Shown here: positions 1-9,009 of the stretch, piece after piece | Layout of the letters: each line of letters opens with the position of its first letter | Numbering within the stretch: position 1 is the first letter of the stretch | Assembly (NCBI RefSeq): GCF_001315105.1 | Contig: NZ_BAZR01000023.1 | Coordinates: 29,195 to 93,194, forward strand | From: Paenibacillus sp. JCM 10914 | GTDB taxonomy: Bacteria > Bacillota > Bacilli > Paenibacillales > Paenibacillaceae | Reading direction: 5' to 3' | Length of the DNA: 64,000 nt | Position numbers and translations under genes: made by a program | The notes under the pieces: model-generated | What the model was told of the DNA's origin: nothing | Seen by the model: the letters and a program-made list of their open reading frames with translations, nothing else | Database searches by the model: none

Positions 1-520
1 GAAACCAAAGTCGGTATTCTTCGAGGTCATGCTGCCCATAGGTTTTGTTGGTCACGAACTCTTTAAGCACTTGTTCTTTCACGTGAGGAAGTACTCTCTG
101 AAAACGTCGTTTCATCTCCTGAATGAACGTCTCTTGGTGTTCATGCAGCTCCAATTCGTCGACGATCTCCTGCAAGGCTTCGCCGATCTTGCTCTCATCC
201 GTGGGTTTTAACAGATAATGTTTGACGCCATATTGCATCGCGCGGTTGGCATATTCAAATTCACCAAAGCCGGACAACAGCACGAATTTAATATGCGGAT
301 GGGAAGCGTTCGTTTTGGCAACAAGCTCCAGTCCGTCAAGTCCGGGCATGCGAATATCGGATATTACAATATCCGGTGCAGATTCTGCAATGATCTCATA
401 TGCAGCCACCCCGTTCTGGGCGGTTCCGACCAGTTCCGTCTGATACGCGGACCAATCCACTAATTGCGAGATTCCGTCCAGAATGATCCGTTCATCATCA
501 ACGAGAAGAACTTTGTACAT
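1..520 (-). CDS. YesN-type response regulator, N-terminal part (cut by window edge)
   Basis: The first 173 residues form a CheY-like receiver: VLLVDDE at the N-terminus, the phospho-acceptor in DIRMPGLDG near residue 55, and a KPTDE segment near residue 105 carrying the conserved lysine. The reading frame runs off the left edge, so the expected C-terminal AraC-type DNA-binding domain of YesN proteins is not visible. The gene begins 14 bases after the stop of a YesM-type kinase on the same strand, which is the usual pairing for sensors of extracellular carbohydrates. The YesN assignment comes from this pairing and from the linker that follows the receiver; the output domain itself is not seen. 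Its targets cannot be read from the window. Confidence 0.88.
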   Translation of the reverse strand, partial: MYKVLLVDDERIILDGISQLVDWSAYQTELVGTAQNGVAAYEIIAESAPDIVISDIRMPGLDGLELVAKTNASHPHIKFVLLSGFGEFEYANRAMQYGVKHYLLKPTDESKIGEALQEIVDELELHEHQETFIQEMKRRFQRVLPHVKEQVLKEFVTNKTYGQHDLEEYRLWF

Positions 521-534
521 GGATGATCCCTCCG

Positions 535-2268
535 TTATTTGGGTAGTGACAAGATAATGCGCGTACCAGCTCCCGGCTGGCTGTCAATCATCAATCCGTA
601 ACGGTCGCCGAAGGCCAGCTTGATTCGTTCGTCAATATTAACGAGGCCAATGCCGTTACCGCCTGTGGAGATGCTGCCCTTACGTAACAAGTCGATCGTA
701 TCGGGAGCCATGCCGGGGCCGTCATCTTCCATGATGACACGGAATTCGTTCTCGGTTTCAAGGCTGTACAGACAGATATGGCATGGTTCAAGCGAGGGTT
801 CCAGCGCATAATGGATGGCATTTTCCAGTAAGGGCTGGAGCGTTAGTTTAGGAATCTTGCGCTGCAGATGCTCCTCCGGTACATCCAAGCGGAACTGCAG
901 CCGGTCATCAAAGCGGAACTTCTGAATAATGACGTAATGTTTCACCAGTTCCAGCTCCTCCGCTAAAGTCAGAATCGGCTCTTTCAGGCTGACGGAATGA
1001 CGGAGCAGATAGGCTAGTGCTTGCACCATGTCAGATATTTGCCTCTGCTTGTTCATCTTGGCCAGCCAGTTGACGGATTCCAGGGTGTTGTACAGAAAAT
1101 GAGGGTTGATCTGCGCTTGCAGCGCTTTGAATTCCGTCTCTTTCACCAATAGCCGGTTCGCATAATTCTCCGTGATCAGTGCGTTTATCCGCTCTACCAT
1201 TAAGCGGAACGTACGGTGCAGCAGGCCCAGCTCATCCATGGCTACGGTTGCCGTATCCTGGGTCAGAACGTTGGCCTCGGCGAAGTTTCCTTTCTCAGCC
1301 AGCTTCATCCTGGCAATCAGGCTGTCGATCGGACGCGTAAGTCCGCGACTGAAACGGATGCCGAGCAGAATCGCAACGGCAAAAATGACCGTAAATACGA
1401 TAATGACGAGTTCCTTGATAAAAATGATCTGCTTGAACGTTTGATTGAAGGGAGTGACGTTCATGTAGGTCCAGCCGGTGTCGATGGAGCGGTTATGCGC
1501 TATGAAATAGGTCTGGCCGTTCAATTCTCTTGTCAGATAGCCGTTGCCTGATGACAGGGAGGACTGGATGAGAGCAGGCTCAAAATGCGGCGTTTCTGGA
1601 TAGATGACGTCAGATCCCGCGGTTACGATGAGATCTCCCTCCACGGCCGCCGATTTGCGCACGATTTTGTCCATGTTGATGCGAATGATGATTGTCCCTA
1701 AATATTGCAGGTCAAATAATGTTCCGGTATAGGAGCGAATTTCCCGGGTCAGCACGAGGGCAGAATCCTGTTGGTCCGGATACAACCAGCGTGCTTCCCC
1801 ATCGGCTTCTCCTGCAAGCTGAAGAATATGTTCCCGTCTCGCCGATTGAATCGGAATGACGCTGCCGACATCGTGCTGCTTATCGTAGGCATCTATCAAG
1901 TGCATGGAATGGAGCATGGGCTCAGATCCGACATAATTTAAGAGACGGTCCACCAGCTGCTGGCGCAGGATAAGCCGATCATAATCGGAATCGCTGCTGG
2001 AGATGGAACGGAGTATATTTTGAATCTGCGTATCGGTTATGATATTAAAGGATAGTTGTTCGATCCGTTCGAGTTCTGACTCAATGGCTGAAGACGACAG
2101 ATGAAGCACTTGAGACGATTTGAGGTAGAGCTGCTCATCGTAGATGGAGAAGGCGTACTGCTGAACGATGACGGCGAAAGTAAAGGTCATGGCAACGATT
2201 AAGGCGATAAGCAGTGATAGTTTGTTCCGAATCTTCATATTTCGATAGACGGTAATCCATCTTTGCAC
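535..2268 (-). CDS. YesM-type sensor histidine kinase
   Basis: This 577-residue membrane kinase has a transmembrane segment near residues 17-37, a large extracytoplasmic sensor region, a second transmembrane segment near 285-305, a HAMP region, and the His_kinase block QINPHFLYNTLE with the phospho-acceptor His near residue 389. The ATPase domain follows, with LLENAIHYAL, EDDGPGM and GIGLVNIDERI. The order is that of YesM/LytS-like kinases. The start is a GTG preceded by AAGGAG. It is co-transcribed with the YesN-like regulator 14 bases downstream. A perfect cre box lies about 50 bases upstream, so catabolite repression of the pair is likely. The signal sensed is unknown; sugar sensing is typical of the family. 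Confidence 0.93.
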   Translation of the reverse strand: MQRWITVYRNMKIRNKLSLLIALIVAMTFTFAVIVQQYAFSIYDEQLYLKSSQVLHLSSSAIESELERIEQLSFNIITDTQIQNILRSISSSDSDYDRLILRQQLVDRLLNYVGSEPMLHSMHLIDAYDKQHDVGSVIPIQSARREHILQLAGEADGEARWLYPDQQDSALVLTREIRSYTGTLFDLQYLGTIIIRINMDKIVRKSAAVEGDLIVTAGSDVIYPETPHFEPALIQSSLSSGNGYLTRELNGQTYFIAHNRSIDTGWTYMNVTPFNQTFKQIIFIKELVIIVFTVIFAVAILLGIRFSRGLTRPIDSLIARMKLAEKGNFAEANVLTQDTATVAMDELGLLHRTFRLMVERINALITENYANRLLVKETEFKALQAQINPHFLYNTLESVNWLAKMNKQRQISDMVQALAYLLRHSVSLKEPILTLAEELELVKHYVIIQKFRFDDRLQFRLDVPEEHLQRKIPKLTLQPLLENAIHYALEPSLEPCHICLYSLETENEFRVIMEDDGPGMAPDTIDLLRKGSISTGGNGIGLVNIDERIKLAFGDRYGLMIDSQPGAGTRIILSLPK

Positions 2269-2316
2269 GGCAACAGCTCCTTGCTGATCATATGGTGCTC
2301 ACATTATGGACTGGGT

Positions 2317-2330
2317 TGTAAACGCTGTCA
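2317..2330. promoter_or_regulatory. CcpA catabolite-responsive element (cre)
   Basis: TGTAAACGCTGTCA fits the cre consensus TGWNANCGNTNWCA at every position. It lies between the divergent yesM-like gene (start 2268, minus) and the sensory-transducer gene (start 2437, plus), and is closer to the kinase. Which promoter it controls is inference. Confidence 0.6.
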
Positions 2331-2436
2331 ATAAGAATATGGTATCTTATAAGAGAGCCTTCAGGCGTGCATTCGGGAGAAGGAGTCGGTTAATTGAACA
2401 AGATCCACGGATAATTGGAAGGGGAGATACAGCAAC

Positions 2437-2811
2437 ATGTCAAAAGGTGAAATGCAATGGATCATTCCGGATGGATATATTCCGCTCACCAGCCGTGGTG
2501 AGCTGACCAGCCATGAATCGGTCTGCGTCTTGAATGTAAGCGATCAGGAAGCTGTGGTTACCGTCCATGCTTATTTTGAGGACCGTGAACCGTTGTTAGG
2601 CATGGAGACGATCGTCCCTGCTCAGAGAACGAAGCATATTCGGACCAGCTCGCTCCAGGTTAATGGCGAAGGTATTCCTGCGGGCATTCCCTATGCGATG
2701 GAGGTCATCAGCAGCGCACCTGTCTTTGTGCAGTATAGCCGGCTCGATTCCACGCAAGCCGAGAACGCACTTATGAGTGTGATGGCTTATCCGGTATCGG
2801 GGAAGGTTTAG
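2437..2811 (+). CDS. sensory rhodopsin transducer (ASRT) family protein
   Basis: This 124-residue soluble protein has the make-up of the Anabaena sensory rhodopsin transducer family: an IPDGYIP segment near the N-terminus, VLNVSDQEA and VTVHAYFEDREP strands, a central RTKHIRTSSL segment, and a VQYSRLDSTQAENAL block near the end. Family members are small all-beta proteins; the founding one binds a microbial rhodopsin, but most bacterial homologues occur without a rhodopsin and have been suggested to bind small ligands such as carbohydrates. No rhodopsin gene is seen here. GGAAGGGGAG lies upstream of the ATG. It is monocistronic, with a terminator 20 bases after the stop. The role is unknown. 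Confidence 0.8.
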   Translation: MSKGEMQWIIPDGYIPLTSRGELTSHESVCVLNVSDQEAVVTVHAYFEDREPLLGMETIVPAQRTKHIRTSSLQVNGEGIPAGIPYAMEVISSAPVFVQYSRLDSTQAENALMSVMAYPVSGKV

Positions 2812-2831
2812 TAAAGAGATGCCGACGGTAT

Positions 2832-2857
2832 AAGGAGCCTCAGCGAGGTTCCTTTTT
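2832..2857 (+). terminator. intrinsic terminator after the ASRT-family gene
   Basis: Near-perfect arms AAGGAGCCTC and GAGGTTCCTT flank a three-base loop and run into TTTTT. It sits just after the stop at 2811. Confidence 0.8.
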
Positions 2858-3026
2858 ATATTGATGAATCATGCAAACTTGCGCAGAACGTAACGTCACC
2901 CATTATAATTGAAAGCTTATTACAAGAACGGAGGAAGCTTCTGGAATTAGGGTCATAGGAGAGATATACTTGAATTTGTACGAGATGAATAGATAATGAA
3001 TGTTGCGCAAGGGGGAGATGATCCCA

Positions 3027-3602
3027 ATGGAACTTCTATTTGTCCGCCACGCACAGGGAGAACATACGATGAATCCCCCGCGTAGCTTGCAGTTAAGAGA
3101 CCCCGGCCTGACGCCGCTCGGCCAGCGGCAGAGTAAGAAGTTGCAGGACAAGTTGCCATTATCCTCAGACGATCTAATCGTCATAAGTCCAACAAGAAGA
3201 ACGATAGAGACGGCACAGTTGTGGTCTGAGGGCGCTGCCTGTAAGCAAATCGTGCATCAGGCCGTAGGACCGCGGATGTTCCCGCTGCTGGCCGCCTCTA
3301 TGTCCTATGGATGCGACTCGCCGCTCTCGTTGAACGTGGTGAAAGAAGCGCATCGGTTAGACGTTATAACAAGCCGTTATAGTGCATGGGAAGAAGGCAT
3401 AAATGCAATATCTGAATCACTATTCGAACAGACGGCGTCCGAGTTCTTATCGTGGTGTAAGGGGCTTGATAGACCGCGCATCTACATTCTGACCCATGAT
3501 GGGACGATTACCGCATATCGTCAATATCTAGGCGAGCGCAACGTGACACGTCAAGATTTCTTGGGAGAGACGGGCACTTATTTAATGCAAATTCAAAGCT
3601 AG
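3027..3602 (+). CDS. histidine phosphatase family protein
   Basis: The protein starts MELLFVRHAQGEH, giving the RHxxG-like catalytic motif of the phosphoglycerate-mutase/histidine-phosphatase superfamily at residues 7-11 (His8 would be the phospho-acceptor). A second conserved histidine lies in ILTHDGTI near the C-terminus, and SPTRRTIETA carries the usual arginine. I chose the ATG at 3027 because AAGGGGGAG precedes it at good spacing; an in-frame ATG at 3000 lies upstream of that site. The 191-residue length and the motifs suit a broad-specificity phosphatase. The substrate is unknown and the neighbours do not suggest one. Confidence 0.82.
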   Translation: MELLFVRHAQGEHTMNPPRSLQLRDPGLTPLGQRQSKKLQDKLPLSSDDLIVISPTRRTIETAQLWSEGAACKQIVHQAVGPRMFPLLAASMSYGCDSPLSLNVVKEAHRLDVITSRYSAWEEGINAISESLFEQTASEFLSWCKGLDRPRIYILTHDGTITAYRQYLGERNVTRQDFLGETGTYLMQIQS

Positions 3603-3766
3603 GCAATCGCAGTAATATTTTACTTACTTGTTGCTAGATCGACTCGCACGTGCCGAGCTTCCGGGATGGTCATCGGGCCCAAGCTGAATTAGATGCGATT
3701 CAGCAATCTTCTGTCAGTAGAAAGTGGAAACAAGTCGATTTTACATGATAGGGAGCGTGAAATACG

Positions 3767-4668
3767 ATGCGGCGTTTACAGATTGGCATGTGGCATGAAT
3801 TCTCGGAGGCGAGATGGGAGCAGCTTGCAGATGATCATATTAGCGGAATGGAGATTTCTTGTTACGCGAATAGGGCCGCCGTGCAGCGGGTAAGCGACTT
3901 CTGTCGACTTCATCAGGTTGAATACGGGATTCATGGGCCTGTGCTGGGCAATTCAGGTTATAGCTTACCATTGCTGAATGCGCCTGAGCCGAGGTGTTCC
4001 ACGAGGCGCTTCAGCAAATAACCAGTGAGGTTCAGCTTGCGTCGCTGTACGGTGCAGATTATATTTTGTTTCACTATCCGTTCTATCCGACGTTTCAAGC
4101 ACCATTTCGCCCCTATCCTCGCCTACCTGATGTCGAGCGGCGCTATAGTAATAGCCAATTGAGCAGGGGGCTTTTCAAGGAGAGGTCGCAAGAGCTATTT
4201 GAGCATCTAAGCACGCTGCAGCTTCATTACGGTCAGCGAATCGTGCTGGAGCACGATTTCTTTGGTGAATATGAGGATATTCTGATCGATCAGTTCCACG
4301 CATTTCCCGATATCCAGTTTGTCTTGGATACTGCCAGATTAGATATAACACGAAGAGCGTTCCCAGGGTTTGACCCCTATGCGTTCCTGGATCAAATAGC
4401 GCCTCATGTATATCTGGTTCATTACAGTAATGTGTTCTATGAAGAGCATGCGTTCACTCATCACCTTCCGGTGCTTGCGTTGCATGAACACGACGACAAC
4501 TTCGGAGATTCCCTAGCCTATTTACGCTATCTCGCGACTAGCAACCAAGCGTTTCATCTCACCTTCGAACATCAAGCCGACCGAATCTCAAGGCAGGAAT
4601 TGTATCAAGTGTACCAACAGACTGCCACATTGCTTGAGGAGCGGGGAGGGCCTGTGCTAAACCGTTGA
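3767..4668 (+). pseudogene. sugar phosphate isomerase/epimerase-like TIM barrel, frameshifted
   Basis: Two frames together encode about 300 residues resembling the xylose-isomerase-like TIM-barrel family (AP endonuclease 2 superfamily). The first frame ends near 4019, and the second continues with FHEALQQITSEVQLAS and GADYILFHYPF, then VLEHDFFGEY, FVLDTARLDI and LVHYSN, where the acidic and histidine metal ligands of this fold are expected. Adding one G at about 3989-3993 (CCGAGG to CCGGAGG) joins the frames without loss. No other stop codon interrupts either half. The ATG at 3767 has GGGAGCG upstream. It may be an endonuclease-IV-like or sugar epimerase enzyme; the substrate is not determinable. 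Confidence 0.7.
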
Positions 4669-4723
4669 TTGTAGCGATACAATGATGAAGAAGACGGTCA
4701 TCCAACGAATGGAGTGATATCGT

Positions 4724-5430
4724 ATGATCCCAGTAGATTATAACGATGAGCAGTTAATGCAGATTCAAGCGGAGACGCTATATGTGTTGAATGAACAGTT
4801 GCAGATTATTCGTATTAATGAAGCCAATGCAGCAGCAGACACGGCATTTTTTATTGGTTCAACGACCCAAGGAATGCAGGTCTACGTGGCAGAGTGGATG
4901 CCGGAATCGTTCGAACGGGAGCTGCATCTGCATTTACGAGAAGGTATCCAAATTTCTCACTTATATACCCTGTTGGGTCGCTACTATGCTGTGAAGGATA
5001 TTTGGGCCGGACCGGCTTATGCCTTTTCGTCGGAACAGCTTGAGCATCTTCCGCCGCCTGAACCTGACGTTATCCTGATCGATAAGGCTCAAGACACGCT
5101 ATTGGAACGTTACTTTCCCGACTTGATTGAGCAGTTGCAGCTGCGGATGCCGGTGGTGGGTTACGTATCGGATGGAGCTGTCGTCTCGGTCTGCTGCTCG
5201 GCCCGCACTTCTGCTAAAGCAGTGGAAGCGAGCTTGGCTACAACAAGTGATTATCGCGGCAGGGATTTAGCTGCCAAGACGGTAAGGAGCTGGCTTATGC
5301 GGTGAAGCAAGGAGGGAAACGCCCGCTCTATAGCACAGCTTGGAATAATGTAAACTCGCAGCGTGTTGCTGCCAAATTAGGACTTCGCCAGTATGGTGTT
5401 GATTTCAATATGACGGTGGTGACAGGTTGA
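4724..5430 (+). pseudogene. GNAT family N-acetyltransferase, frameshifted near the C-terminus
   Basis: The first frame (4724-5305) carries an N-terminal region without obvious motifs and then a GNAT core: VVGYVSDGAVVSVCCSAR and DYRGRDLAAKTV, the latter in the acetyl-CoA pyrophosphate-binding position. The expected last strand-helix follows in another frame and ends at the TGA at 5430: LYSTAWNNVNSQRVAAKLG. Restoring one G at 5292-5293 (TGGCTT to TGGGCTT) fuses the two into about 235 residues. The stop overlaps the ATG of the downstream amj gene, so the two are translationally coupled once the frame is restored. The acceptor substrate is unknown. Confidence 0.75.
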
Positions 5431-6224
5431 TGATGATCCAGAACCTGATCGTTGTGTTTGTCATGACGATGATCATTCATACGTCGGAGACCTTGTCTTA
5501 TTCGATCCGCTATGCCGGTGTGAAACTGAATAAGCTGGCTGTGGCTTTATCCTTAACAGGGATTGTGGTGCTGGTATCGCGAACCTCCAATTTAATACAA
5601 GCACCGCTTACCGGCAAGTTCGTCGACTATGCCAAAGAGGATGCTACCTTTGATGTACTCTCGCATTTTCGCGTTATTCTGTTAGCCGCATCGGTTGGTA
5701 CGATTGTGGCGATCGCGTTGTTCCCCACCTTCGTTAACCTCGCCGGCCGCTTAATTCGCAAGCTGGAGGTAGCTGGATCAATCCCGAAGCTTGTCACGAG
5801 CGTAACCGTTGGCCAGCTCAAGAATACGAGGCATTATCTTAGCAAGCCAAATCTGAGATGGAGCCAGTTTCGTTACCTGGGCGTACCCAAACGATTTATT
5901 CTGCTTAACGTGGTGGTCACGGCTATTTATACCGTAGGTGTCTTGGCGGCATTGTACGCTGCCCATCTCGTACCCCAGTACAGCACGATGGCATCTCAGG
6001 CTACGGGCCTGATCAATGGAATTGCCACGATTATCTTGACGATTTTCATTGACCCGCAGCTAGGTTTGATTATGGATAAGGCAACGCGAGATGAAGAAGC
6101 CAAAGAGCAACTAGGCAAAATATATACGATGCTCATGGTGTCACGTTTCTTCGGCACGATGCTGGCTCAGGTATTGCTTGTCCCGGCTGCTTATGCGATC
6201 AGTGTGATCGTAGGATGGATCTGA
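5430..6224 (+). CDS. amj: lipid II flippase, Amj family
   Basis: This 264-residue polytopic membrane protein matches the Amj (YdaH) family. It has an N-terminal hydrophobic segment, HTSETLSYSIRYAGVK, a serine/threonine-rich SRTSNLIQAPLTGK segment, and a C-terminal block FIDPQLGLIMDKA followed by a last membrane span. Amj flips lipid II across the cytoplasmic membrane and is an alternate to MurJ in Bacillus. The start codon is taken as the ATG overlapping the TGA of the preceding acetyltransferase; a TTG three bases upstream is also possible. No other peptidoglycan gene is adjacent. Confidence 0.88.
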   Translation: MMIQNLIVVFVMTMIIHTSETLSYSIRYAGVKLNKLAVALSLTGIVVLVSRTSNLIQAPLTGKFVDYAKEDATFDVLSHFRVILLAASVGTIVAIALFPTFVNLAGRLIRKLEVAGSIPKLVTSVTVGQLKNTRHYLSKPNLRWSQFRYLGVPKRFILLNVVVTAIYTVGVLAALYAAHLVPQYSTMASQATGLINGIATIILTIFIDPQLGLIMDKATRDEEAKEQLGKIYTMLMVSRFFGTMLAQVLLVPAAYAISVIVGWI

Positions 6225-6288
6225 TGGTAAGATGCTTAAAGCGTGTATAGCTTCTCTGGATGTCATGAATAAAGAAGGGATAAATATC

Positions 6289-6594
6289 ATGTTGTCTCGA
6301 CGACGCATTGTTTTAGAATCAGTTTTGTTTGCTGTGGTGATTTATGGGGGATATTATCTCTTTATGATATGGCACGGGTATAGATTTCCAGAAGCCTATA
6401 TCGAAGAATCAGATACCAATTCAAATGTTGGTGAAGTGATCGAGATTCCTCTCCAGTCTTCATCCTCTCATATTGCTCATGTTGAATGGAACAGTGATTG
6501 GAGCAACATTAAATTTATTGTAGGATTTTTTGTATTGTGTTTTTTATATACGGGCACGAGAATGCTTCTTATAAAATGGATGAATCGTACATAA
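6289..6594 (+). CDS. hypothetical two-span membrane protein
   Basis: I do not recognise this 101-residue protein. Hydrophobic segments lie near residues 9-25 and 74-92, with an acidic, serine-rich stretch between that would be extracellular. GAAGGGAT precedes the chosen ATG; an in-frame upstream start at 6232 would add 19 residues without a good ribosome binding site. It is more AT-rich than its neighbours, which could mean recent acquisition or weak constraint. It follows amj by 64 bases on the same strand. Confidence 0.5.
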   Translation: MLSRRRIVLESVLFAVVIYGGYYLFMIWHGYRFPEAYIEESDTNSNVGEVIEIPLQSSSSHIAHVEWNSDWSNIKFIVGFFVLCFLYTGTRMLLIKWMNRT

Positions 6595-6689
6595 TTTGTG
6601 CAGAGAGGCCGGCTGATTGTGGGAAACGCAGGACTTTGTACAATGTCACGTCCGCTATAAGGTCATCGTTCATGATCTTATAGCCAAAT

Positions 6690-6710
6690 AATTGGATCAC
6701 CCAATTACCC
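6690..6710. promoter_or_regulatory. GntR-type operator, copy 1
   Basis: TTGGATCACCCAATTACCC follows two A's and is the first of three near-identical sites sharing TTGGATNAYCCAATTACC. The core TTGG-ATNAY-CCAA is an inverted repeat of the size bound by FadR/VanR-type GntR regulators. It lies about 180 bases upstream of the GntR start. Confidence 0.6.
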
Positions 6711-6774
6711 GATAATTAAATGCATTAAGGCAATAATTACCTCAAAATACGGATTGAAAGCGCTATTTCTACAC

Positions 6775-6803
6775 TTGACAGCACTTACATAAGCGTTTAT
6801 TCT
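6775..6803 (+). promoter_or_regulatory. sigma-A promoter of the GntR operon, with a weak cre-like site upstream
   Basis: TTGACA and TATTCT are separated by exactly 17 bases. Immediately upstream, 6755-6768 reads TGAAAGCGCTATTT, a cre box with two mismatches at its 3' end, so CcpA control is possible. Operator copy 2 starts 12 bases after the -10 box, where a bound repressor would block elongation or open-complex formation. Confidence 0.75.
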
Positions 6804-6815
6804 AAACATGCGGTC

Positions 6816-6836
6816 GATTGGATGATCCAATTACCG
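6816..6836. promoter_or_regulatory. GntR-type operator, copy 2
   Basis: The site contains ATTGGATGATCCAATTACC, with the perfect inverted repeat ATTGGAT-G-ATCCAAT. It sits just downstream of the predicted transcription start, the expected position for autorepression of the GntR gene at 6868. Confidence 0.7.
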
Positions 6837-6867
6837 TTTGCGCAAGATGGATAGAAAGGAAAGTCAT

Positions 6868-7562
6868 ATGACCATTAAGAAGATTAAATATCATAGGGTA
6901 TACGAAGATGTCATTGAACAGATCAAGAATCTCATACTGGAAGGAAACCTGGCACCAGGCGATGTATTGCCTACAGAGCGCGAGCTCGCACAGTCCTTCG
7001 GCATCAGCGGGGCACGCTGCGTGAAGCGTTCCGGATACTGGAAAGAGAAGGCTTGATCGAGGCCAGACCCGGCGGAGGCCGATTTTTGAGCAAGGTGCTG
7101 GATGTCGCGGAGGATCGCACCCGGATTATGGACAATATCGAACGCGCCACAATCATCGAACTGCTCGAGGCACGTGAGTTGTTCGAGACAGGCATTGTGG
7201 AGCTGGCCGCGAAGCGAGCGACCGAAGAGGATATCGCAGAGATCGAAGCTGCCTTCGAGAAATGGGGAGAGATTGATCTCGATGGAGATCGCTCGAAGCC
7301 GGATCAGGCGTTCCATCTTTCGATCGCGAAGGCAACGCATAATGTGGTGCTCGTGAACATGATTGAGCTGCACATGGATTTGCTGCAGCGCACGTTAAGC
7401 AAGACAGCTCAAATTCCCGGACGCAAGAGCGAGGTTTACGAGGAGCATTTGCTGATCGTCCAAGCGATTAAAGAGCGCGATCCGGTTAAAGCGAAGCTGG
7501 CACTGCTGAACCACTTGAGCAAGGTTCGGGAGAATATACAGAGAAACTACATTCATGTCTAA
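6868..7562 (+). pseudogene. FadR/VanR-type GntR transcriptional regulator, frameshifted
   Basis: The N-terminus has the GntR winged helix: VYEDVIEQIKNLILEG, PTERELAQSFGIS, then after the frame change LREAFRILEREGLIE and RPGGGRF. An FCD ligand-binding domain follows with LLEARELFETGIVELAA and DQAFHLSIAKATHN, whose Asp and His residues commonly bind a metal. The frames (6868-7056 and onward to 7562) are rejoined by one C at about 7007-7012 (AGCGGGG to AGCCGGGG), giving the family-typical SRGTLREAFR. The restored length of about 231 residues is normal. Three copies of one operator flank the gene. It probably represses the downstream operon until an inducing metabolite binds the FCD domain. Confidence 0.85.
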
Positions 7563-7580
7563 AAAGGGGTGACCCTTTTT
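7561..7580 (+). terminator. hairpin between the GntR and AtuA genes
   Basis: AAAAAGGG and CCCTTTTT pair around GTGA immediately after the GntR stop codon. The arm ends in five T's, so it may act as a partial terminator that lowers readthrough into the operon. It lies six bases before operator copy 3. Confidence 0.5.
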
Positions 7581-7585
7581 AGCAC

Positions 7586-7606
7586 AAATTGGATAATCCA
7601 ATTACC
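7586..7606. promoter_or_regulatory. GntR-type operator, copy 3
   Basis: The site contains AATTGGATAATCCAATTACC with the inverted repeat ATTGGAT-A-ATCCAAT. It lies 42 bases upstream of the AtuA start, so the catabolic genes probably share the regulator with gntR. No convincing separate promoter is visible between gntR and this site; a bound regulator could act as a roadblock. Confidence 0.7.
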
Positions 7607-7647
7607 CAATGGGCATGAGTGAATATTTTGGTAAAGAGGGACTGCAG

Positions 7648-8997
7648 ATGAATACAGACATTCGAATTTTATCACCCTGCGGAATGTTGGGCTATGGATT
7701 CCCGGAGCAATCCTTCATGAATGGAATGGAGCAGGAGTTGCACGGCATCGTGGTCGATGCCGGATCGACGGACGGAGGACCTCACAAGCTGGGCGCCGGC
7801 GTATCGATTGTCAGCAAACGGGCGGTGAAGAAGGACCTGGAGATCATGATCACGAACGGACTCGCCCGCAAGGTTCCAATCATTATCGGATCGGCTGGCG
7901 GCTCCGGCGCTGACACGCACGTGAACTGGACACTGGACATTATCGATGAAATTTTACGAGATCATGACTTGCAGGCGAAGATCACCGTCATCTGGGCGGA
8001 TTTTAACCAGGAAGAAATTCATCGTGCTAGGGAAGAAGGACGGATTCAGGCGCTAAGCCCGAATATTCCGGCATTAACCGCGGAAGCGATTCATGAAACG
8101 AAGAGCATCGTGGCACAGATGGGCCATGAGCCAATTGTGGAAGCGCTTAAGCAAGGCGGCGACATTATCGTCTGTGGACGAGCCTACGATCCATCGCCGT
8201 TCGCTGCGATCGGTATCTATCACGGCAAGGACCCTGGGCTTTCCTATCATCTGGGCAAGATCCTGGAGTGCGGCGCGCTCTGTGCAGAGCCGGGGACGAC
8301 GAAAGACAGCATTCTTGGCACGATCGGTGAGGACTACTTCACCGTACAGTCGCTGAATCCGGTGCGCAGATGCAGTCCGACCAGCGTTGCTGCCCACACG
8401 TTTTACGAGAAAGAGCATCCGTATATTCTCCATGGACCAGGGTTCACGCTTGATCTGGAGGATTGCCGCTTCCATGAGACCGAGCCCGGCGTCGTACGTG
8501 TATTCGGCAGCAAGTTTATACCGGCAGAACAGTATTTCATCAAGCTGGAAGGTGCCAGACGCGTTGCCTACCGTACATTTGTCATTGCAGGCATCCGCGA
8601 TCCGATCCTGATCAGCAAGCTGGAGGAAGTAGAAGACTACGTACAGAATCAAGCGCGAGAGTATTATCGCGAGATTCCGCAAGAGGATTATCAGATTCAA
8701 TTCTACAATTACGGCAAGAACGGCGTGCTTGGCAGCAAGGAGCCCGAAACGTTCCAGGGACATGAGATTGGCGTAATGTTTGAGGTTGTGGCCAAGACAC
8801 AGGAACTGGCGAACAGCATCTGTGCTACGGTTCGTTCCACATTTCTACATTACGGCTACGATGGCCGCAAATCGACGGCAGGCAACCTGGCCTTTCCGTT
8901 CGCCCCAAGCGATATCGAGTTCGGCCCTGTCTACGAATTCTCTGTGTACCACCTCATGGAAATTAAGCATAATGCTTTTCGGATAGAGCAACGATAA
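7648..8997 (+). CDS. AtuA (DUF1446) family protein
   Basis: The protein has about 449 residues and belongs to the acyclic-terpene-utilisation AtuA/DUF1446 family. Visible family features are DAGSTDGGPHKLG near the N-terminus, PIIIGSAGGSGAD, a DIIVCGRAYDPSPFAA segment in the middle, and GDYFTVQSLNP-like text before the C-terminal half. The ATG at 7648 follows GAGGG; the upstream in-frame ATG at 7609 lies inside the operator region and is less likely. The next gene encodes DUF4387, a common companion. Family members occur in catabolic clusters, but I know of no firmly established reaction, so the role in this sugar-type operon is open. Confidence 0.85.
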   Translation: MNTDIRILSPCGMLGYGFPEQSFMNGMEQELHGIVVDAGSTDGGPHKLGAGVSIVSKRAVKKDLEIMITNGLARKVPIIIGSAGGSGADTHVNWTLDIIDEILRDHDLQAKITVIWADFNQEEIHRAREEGRIQALSPNIPALTAEAIHETKSIVAQMGHEPIVEALKQGGDIIVCGRAYDPSPFAAIGIYHGKDPGLSYHLGKILECGALCAEPGTTKDSILGTIGEDYFTVQSLNPVRRCSPTSVAAHTFYEKEHPYILHGPGFTLDLEDCRFHETEPGVVRVFGSKFIPAEQYFIKLEGARRVAYRTFVIAGIRDPILISKLEEVEDYVQNQAREYYREIPQEDYQIQFYNYGKNGVLGSKEPETFQGHEIGVMFEVVAKTQELANSICATVRSTFLHYGYDGRKSTAGNLAFPFAPSDIEFGPVYEFSVYHLMEIKHNAFRIEQR

Positions 8998-9009
8998 GGA
9001 GGATTCGAC

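Noticed and set aside
8074..8763. 229-codon open frame on the minus strand
   Set aside because: It lies opposite the AtuA-family gene, whose codon use and motifs are convincing.
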